Part shown: positions 23,655 to 26,797 of the stretch, one piece after another | How the letters are laid out: each line of letters begins with the position of its first letter | How positions within the stretch are numbered: the stretch's first letter is position 1 | Source of the DNA: Planctomycetota bacterium | GTDB lineage: Bacteria; Planctomycetota; Phycisphaerae; UBA1845 | Length of the DNA: 26,797 nucleotides | Assembly: GCA_024278775.1 (NCBI GenBank) | Contig: JAJRSP010000134.1 | Coordinates: 1 to 26,797 of the forward strand | Direction: 5' to 3' | Notes under the pieces: generated by a model | Told to the model about the DNA's origin: nothing | Seen by the model: only the letters and a program-made list of their open reading frames with translations | Databases searched by the model: none | Translations under genes and position numbers: made by a program

Positions 23655-25793
23655 TTACGGTAGCGCACCGGTGAAGGCTTTTTCAAACCAGTGGTAATCG
23701 AACAGGTCGACGTCTCCATCGTCGTCCGTATCGAAGTCACCGCACGCACCCACGTTCACCGACACCTCGTATTCACTCCGATGGTGGCTCGTGTGGTTGC
23801 AATTGAGCGTCGCGGTGTCCCATACGACAAGACGTAACGTGTAGGCACAGGAACGCAGCAAGCTCGTGTCCCACTCGCCGAGCACGCCGTTGATGACCGG
23901 CGCTTCGGAGGAACTGATGGTGACCCACTCCGACGAGTCACCCCCGGTGTATTGCAAGACCCAATGGCTCATATTGGCATCATTGGCCGTGCCCGTCACA
24001 ACCACGATACCCTCGACGTAACTGCACGGCGTCGGGTCGGAGATGAGCGCGACCGGCGGGGTGTTGTCGACGATCACATCCACAAGCTCACTCGCCGAGT
24101 TGCCGCAATCATCGGTGGCGGCAACCAGTAGTGTGTAGGCACCGTCGGGAATGCCCAGGCCGACGGTGTTCCAGTGCGCGAAGGGATCGTTGACCACCGT
24201 GCTCGTGTAGACCGGCTGGGCCGGATCAACCGGGCTCCATAGGAGCGCGCCCGCCGGCTGATAGTCCACGGTGTAGTCATTGAAACAAAAAGAATCCCAC
24301 ACCGTGCCGTCTATGCAAACGTTTCCGCTGACCACTTCACCGGGGTCGGGTTCACGTACGGTCAGGTTGTCGAATCTCGTACTCAGCCAGACAAAGTTCA
24401 CCGCCGTCTCCGTGTGGCCGCAGGCGTCTTGCACGGTGAGCCGGATGAGGTAACGACCCTGTGCGAGTCCGGTGGTGTTCCAGACGCCGAGGAGATCGGC
24501 CAGGACGGGCGTGGTACTCATCGTGATGGTGGTCCACACGGGGTTCGTCACGGCGCGGTATTCCAGACGATACCGGTCGAAGTTGTCATCCGTGGCCGTG
24601 CCGAAAATCTCCACTGGGTCGCAGACGCAAGCCATAGGCCGCGGATCGGTCAGTTCGGCGACCGGCGGAGTTTTGTCAGCCACGCAGACGTTCTGAATAC
24701 ATTCGATATCGTCAATCCAGAGCTCCTGCCCTCCGAGGCTGAGCGATCCGATATCGCCCTCCAGCATGATCGTGCCGCAACCCTGCCCCGGCACGGGTTC
24801 GTCGACCAATACCGAGACCCCGCCGACGAGCATGGGCAGGTCGCTGAAGTTCGGTACGCTGATGCATTGCCCGTTGATTTGCAAGTTGATATTTCCGCCG
24901 TACTCCCCGAAGCGAATCATCAAACCGGTAAGCGGCACACCGTAGTCCAACTCCACGTTGACGTTGCTGATCATCAGCTCATTGCCCGTGCCGCACGCCT
25001 GCCCATTGTTCGCGATGCGGGCGAAGCCGCTCATGGTCGGGTTGGTGCATGATCCAATGCCCCAATAAAACTCATTGAGGTGAAGCAGTACGCCGTTGCT
25101 GGCGAACGATGCGCCGGCGGGAAACGTCGTACCTGACGCGACATCTTCAAAACCGATTCTCCGGCATCCGGGATCGACCACTCGAACAGGGCTCACGACG
25201 GGTATGGCGACTTCGTCACCGGTCTGCAGACCGATCACACACTGGCCGGTAGCTGCGAAATCTAGCGCCTCCGTTTTCGCAAACACAAACCGGCTCTCTT
25301 GCCCGATGAACAGCGGTGGACTGTCAAAATGGTAGGTCACCACCGCCCCATCCGGGGTTCTCGATGCGAGGTTGGGGGCCACGCTCCCCAGACCCGTCGT
25401 GCTGTAGCCCACGACCGTCAAAAAGGAGCTGAAGTCAGAGCATGCCAGCCGCACCACGACGCCGTTCAGACTACCGGCCTGGTCCGTATCCCGGATGCGG
25501 CGCTCAAAGCTCAGTGTGCCCGTGGCGTTGTTCCGAACGACACGATCCTGGAGGTTTCCTCTAAACATCAAGACACCCCGAAGGTCGCGAATCTCGAAAG
25601 GGATCAAGCCGTCGTGGACGACCGTACCGGGGCCGGACCCGCCGGACACACCGGCTACGGCTACCGTACCACCCGGTGGCAAGTCACCACCGATCGGCCA
25701 GCCGGCAAGTGCTGCAGACGGTGCGACCCATGCGGCCACCACGACGCAGACACACCAGAGATTCACGGAAGATGCCATTTGATTAACACACAT
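23655..25793 (-). CDS. Large secreted protein with Ig-like repeats and a C-terminal dockerin-like end
   Basis: 712 residues. Signal peptide (about 1-30, ending SAALA). Middle part (200-370): a lectin/CBM-like beta sandwich around GIGSCTNPTMSGFARI and LMIRFGEYGGNINLQING, closing with LGGQELWIDDIECI. From ~378 there are at least three Ig-like repeats, two of them opening with TPPVAELTDP and TPPVALISDP, sharing YRLEYRA/WVLQYTG and GVWNTTGL/GEWDTSLL strands. The end, CGDFDTDDDGDVDLFDYHWF, is a calcium-binding dockerin-type loop common at C-termini of planctomycete secreted proteins. Start: ATG 25793 has AGGAGG seven bases upstream; ATG 25778 has none. Function unknown; cell-surface or extracellular matrix protein is a reasonable inference. 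Confidence 0.85.
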   Translation of the reverse strand: MCVNQMASSVNLWCVCVVVAAWVAPSAALAGWPIGGDLPPGGTVAVAGVSGGSGPGTVVHDGLIPFEIRDLRGVLMFRGNLQDRVVRNNATGTLSFERRIRDTDQAGSLNGVVVRLACSDFSSFLTVVGYSTTGLGSVAPNLASRTPDGAVVTYHFDSPPLFIGQESRFVFAKTEALDFAATGQCVIGLQTGDEVAIPVVSPVRVVDPGCRRIGFEDVASGTTFPAGASFASNGVLLHLNEFYWGIGSCTNPTMSGFARIANNGQACGTGNELMISNVNVELDYGVPLTGLMIRFGEYGGNINLQINGQCISVPNFSDLPMLVGGVSVLVDEPVPGQGCGTIMLEGDIGSLSLGGQELWIDDIECIQNVCVADKTPPVAELTDPRPMACVCDPVEIFGTATDDNFDRYRLEYRAVTNPVWTTITMSTTPVLADLLGVWNTTGLAQGRYLIRLTVQDACGHTETAVNFVWLSTRFDNLTVREPDPGEVVSGNVCIDGTVWDSFCFNDYTVDYQPAGALLWSPVDPAQPVYTSTVVNDPFAHWNTVGLGIPDGAYTLLVAATDDCGNSASELVDVIVDNTPPVALISDPTPCSYVEGIVVVTGTANDANMSHWVLQYTGGDSSEWVTISSSEAPVINGVLGEWDTSLLRSCAYTLRLVVWDTATLNCNHTSHHRSEYEVSVNVGACGDFDTDDDGDVDLFDYHWFEKAFTGALP

Positions 25794-26298
25794 ATCAAAA
25801 CCTCCTCGGTCGAGTTCGAATGAACTACCAACCCCATGAACGACGCAAGCGCCGTACCCGCAGGAACGCGACCACCCTGTCGGGCATGCTTCGCGTCAGG
25901 TACAACATGGACACCCCGCTGCGAACCACCGCCCCACCTCAAGGGGTGCGCAACCACTACATACGACAAGAGTAGTCTCGGACCAAGCGTGCGACAGTCA
26001 CAGAACCGTTAAGGCTGTCGCGTCCGCCGAGGCTACCGAATGGCGCGCCATTGTGGCACGAGGCGTGGTAAATGTCAAGATATCCTCGAAAAAGTGGCGA
26101 GATGAAATCGGCGGCGGGAGCGGATGTACAGGCCCACGCTTACCTAGCCTAGGGCGGCGGAGGCAAACCAATCCATCGCTCGATGCTGACCCGCATGGCC
26201 CCACCCACTCGACACACCGGCTCGGCCGCAAAAGCCAGCCACTCCCTGCGTTTGAGCTTCTACCACGTTCCGAAGAGACGGGATCACGGAGGCGCTGC
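25794..26298 (-). other. Intergenic region, probable long leader of the secreted-protein gene
   Basis: About 505 bases without a supported gene. A promoter-like site lies at 26079-26050. The stretch down to 25793 can form a nested stem: 25854-25858 with 25899-25903, 25866-25871 with 25891-25896, and 25875-25877 with 25882-25884. A five-pair hairpin (25813-25817 with 25822-25826) sits just before the ribosome binding site. I do not recognise a known riboswitch. Plus-strand frames here (for example from 26053) look like chance. Confidence 0.35.
26050..26079 (-). promoter_or_regulatory. Putative promoter with perfect -35 for the secreted-protein gene
   Basis: TTGACA (26079-26074, perfect), an 18-base spacer, CACAAT (26055-26050, 4/6) on the minus strand. 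Transcription would start near 26043 and leave a 250-base leader before ATG 25793. It also lies 220 bases downstream of the nucleotidyltransferase-fold gene, so read-through is possible. Confidence 0.4.
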
Positions 26299-26797
26299 CT
26301 AACGGTGGTCTTGACCCATTTCCGCTTCGATCGCACAAAGACGCCCGCGCAGATCCACCGGCAAAGTCGCGCGCACGTCGTCCGCCACCAAGCCAACGGA
26401 AATAAGATCCTGAATATGAGCCCTGTCGATGAAACGGTAAGACTGTAGCTTCATACCAACTAGCGCCGCTACTTCGATGATTCGGAGGCCGTCGGGCATT
26501 TCCACTGAACGTGATGGATGTGGGGCCGCGTGGGTGTAGTGCGTGCGAACCTTTTCCTCTGCAAAGACGACGTGTACGCCCGTCTTCGGGTTTGGGTTCT
26601 CCTCGTCGAGAAACATCTGAACGCCCATCGCCTCAGCCGAAGTGAGTCTGCACGCGCGCAACGCATCGGCGGCTCGATCGAGGTCATCCCGACACAACAA
26701 GACATCCACATCCTTCGTCGTGCGCGCGGCCGACTCATCCACCGTGCTCACCCATGCCGCCACCGCGTTACCGCCGATGATCGCATACGCGATGCCG
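26299..26797 (-). CDS. Nucleotidyltransferase-fold protein, partial (5' end beyond the window)
   Basis: The frame is open to the window end and its visible N-terminal residues read GIAYAIIGGNAVAAWVSTVD. A GTG at 26763 would cut off the GGNAV motif, so the true start is outside. GG-N-A-V followed by ARTTKDVDVLLCRDDLD gives the G-G...D-x-D pattern of the nucleotidyltransferase fold found in AbiEii-like and related small proteins. Later parts are GVQMFLDEENP, TGVHVVFAEEKVR and LVGMKLQSYRFIDRAHIQDLISVGLV, typical of a family of unknown function in planctomycetes and others. Enzyme activity and any partner (antitoxin, target) are not shown. About 165 residues are present. Confidence 0.75.
   Translation of the reverse strand, partial: GIAYAIIGGNAVAAWVSTVDESAARTTKDVDVLLCRDDLDRAADALRACRLTSAEAMGVQMFLDEENPNPKTGVHVVFAEEKVRTHYTHAAPHPSRSVEMPDGLRIIEVAALVGMKLQSYRFIDRAHIQDLISVGLVADDVRATLPVDLRGRLCAIEAEMGQDHR

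Noticed and set aside
26053..26448. 131-codon plus-strand frame as a gene
   Set aside because: It is antisense to the nucleotidyltransferase-fold gene, with Arg/Pro-rich shadow composition and no ribosome binding site.
1..26797. CRISPR array, prophage or insertion sequence
   Set aside because: No regularly spaced repeats, integrase, transposase or phage structural genes were seen.

Overview
The window reads as a piece of a GC-rich planctomycete-like chromosome (probably the Phycisphaerae and relatives). This is inferred from four things: large secreted proteins with dockerin-like calcium loops, a VPTVSDWG C-terminal sorting signal of the IPTL/PEP-CTERM type, a lipoprotein joining an alkaline-phosphatase-superfamily domain to TPRs, and a divergent EF-G paralog. 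No phage, IS element or CRISPR array is visible.

Layout. 1-2.2 kb holds selenocysteine machinery on the minus strand: selB, then the start of selA, cut by the window edge. Divergent from it at 2.28-2.95 kb is a gene whose in-frame TGA is followed by a good bacterial SECIS hairpin; read through, it is a secreted iodothyronine-deiodinase-like selenoprotein. Next comes a secreted thioredoxin-fold protein split by one in-frame TAA (3.15-4.22 kb). 4.25-7.08 kb is the alkaline-phosphatase-superfamily/TPR lipoprotein. 7.6-10.1 kb carries yggS, tdk and pyrK. The AT-rich gap upstream of pyrK holds an intrinsic terminator, two promoter-like sites and a possible Cys-rich mini-ORF.

10.4-11.5 kb has an SPFH/band-7 membrane protein (N-terminus in a different frame from the body) plus a small ribbon-helix-helix-like protein, then tRNA-Leu(UAA). 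11.8-15.0 kb encodes two secreted proteins that share one extracellular module in three copies. 15.3-17.6 kb has larE divergent from an arsR-arsM arsenic methylation operon with a clear promoter/operator, then a small hypothetical gene. 18.1-20.7 kb (minus) is an ECF sigma factor, a zinc-motif anti-sigma-like membrane protein, and pyrB. 21.2-23.2 kb is an EF-G paralog with an eroded G domain, followed by a 65-residue hypothetical protein. 23.7-25.8 kb is a large secreted protein with a dockerin-like end, and the window closes in a partial nucleotidyltransferase-fold gene.

How the parts fit: selB/selA supply the decoding machinery needed by the divergent selenoprotein. ArsR controls itself and ArsM through an inverted repeat over its -10. 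pyrK, pyrB and tdk all serve pyrimidine nucleotides but lie in separate transcription units. The most notable content is the bacterial deiodinase-like selenoprotein beside its own decoding genes; the most speculative is the Cys-rich mini-ORF/terminator leader before pyrK.
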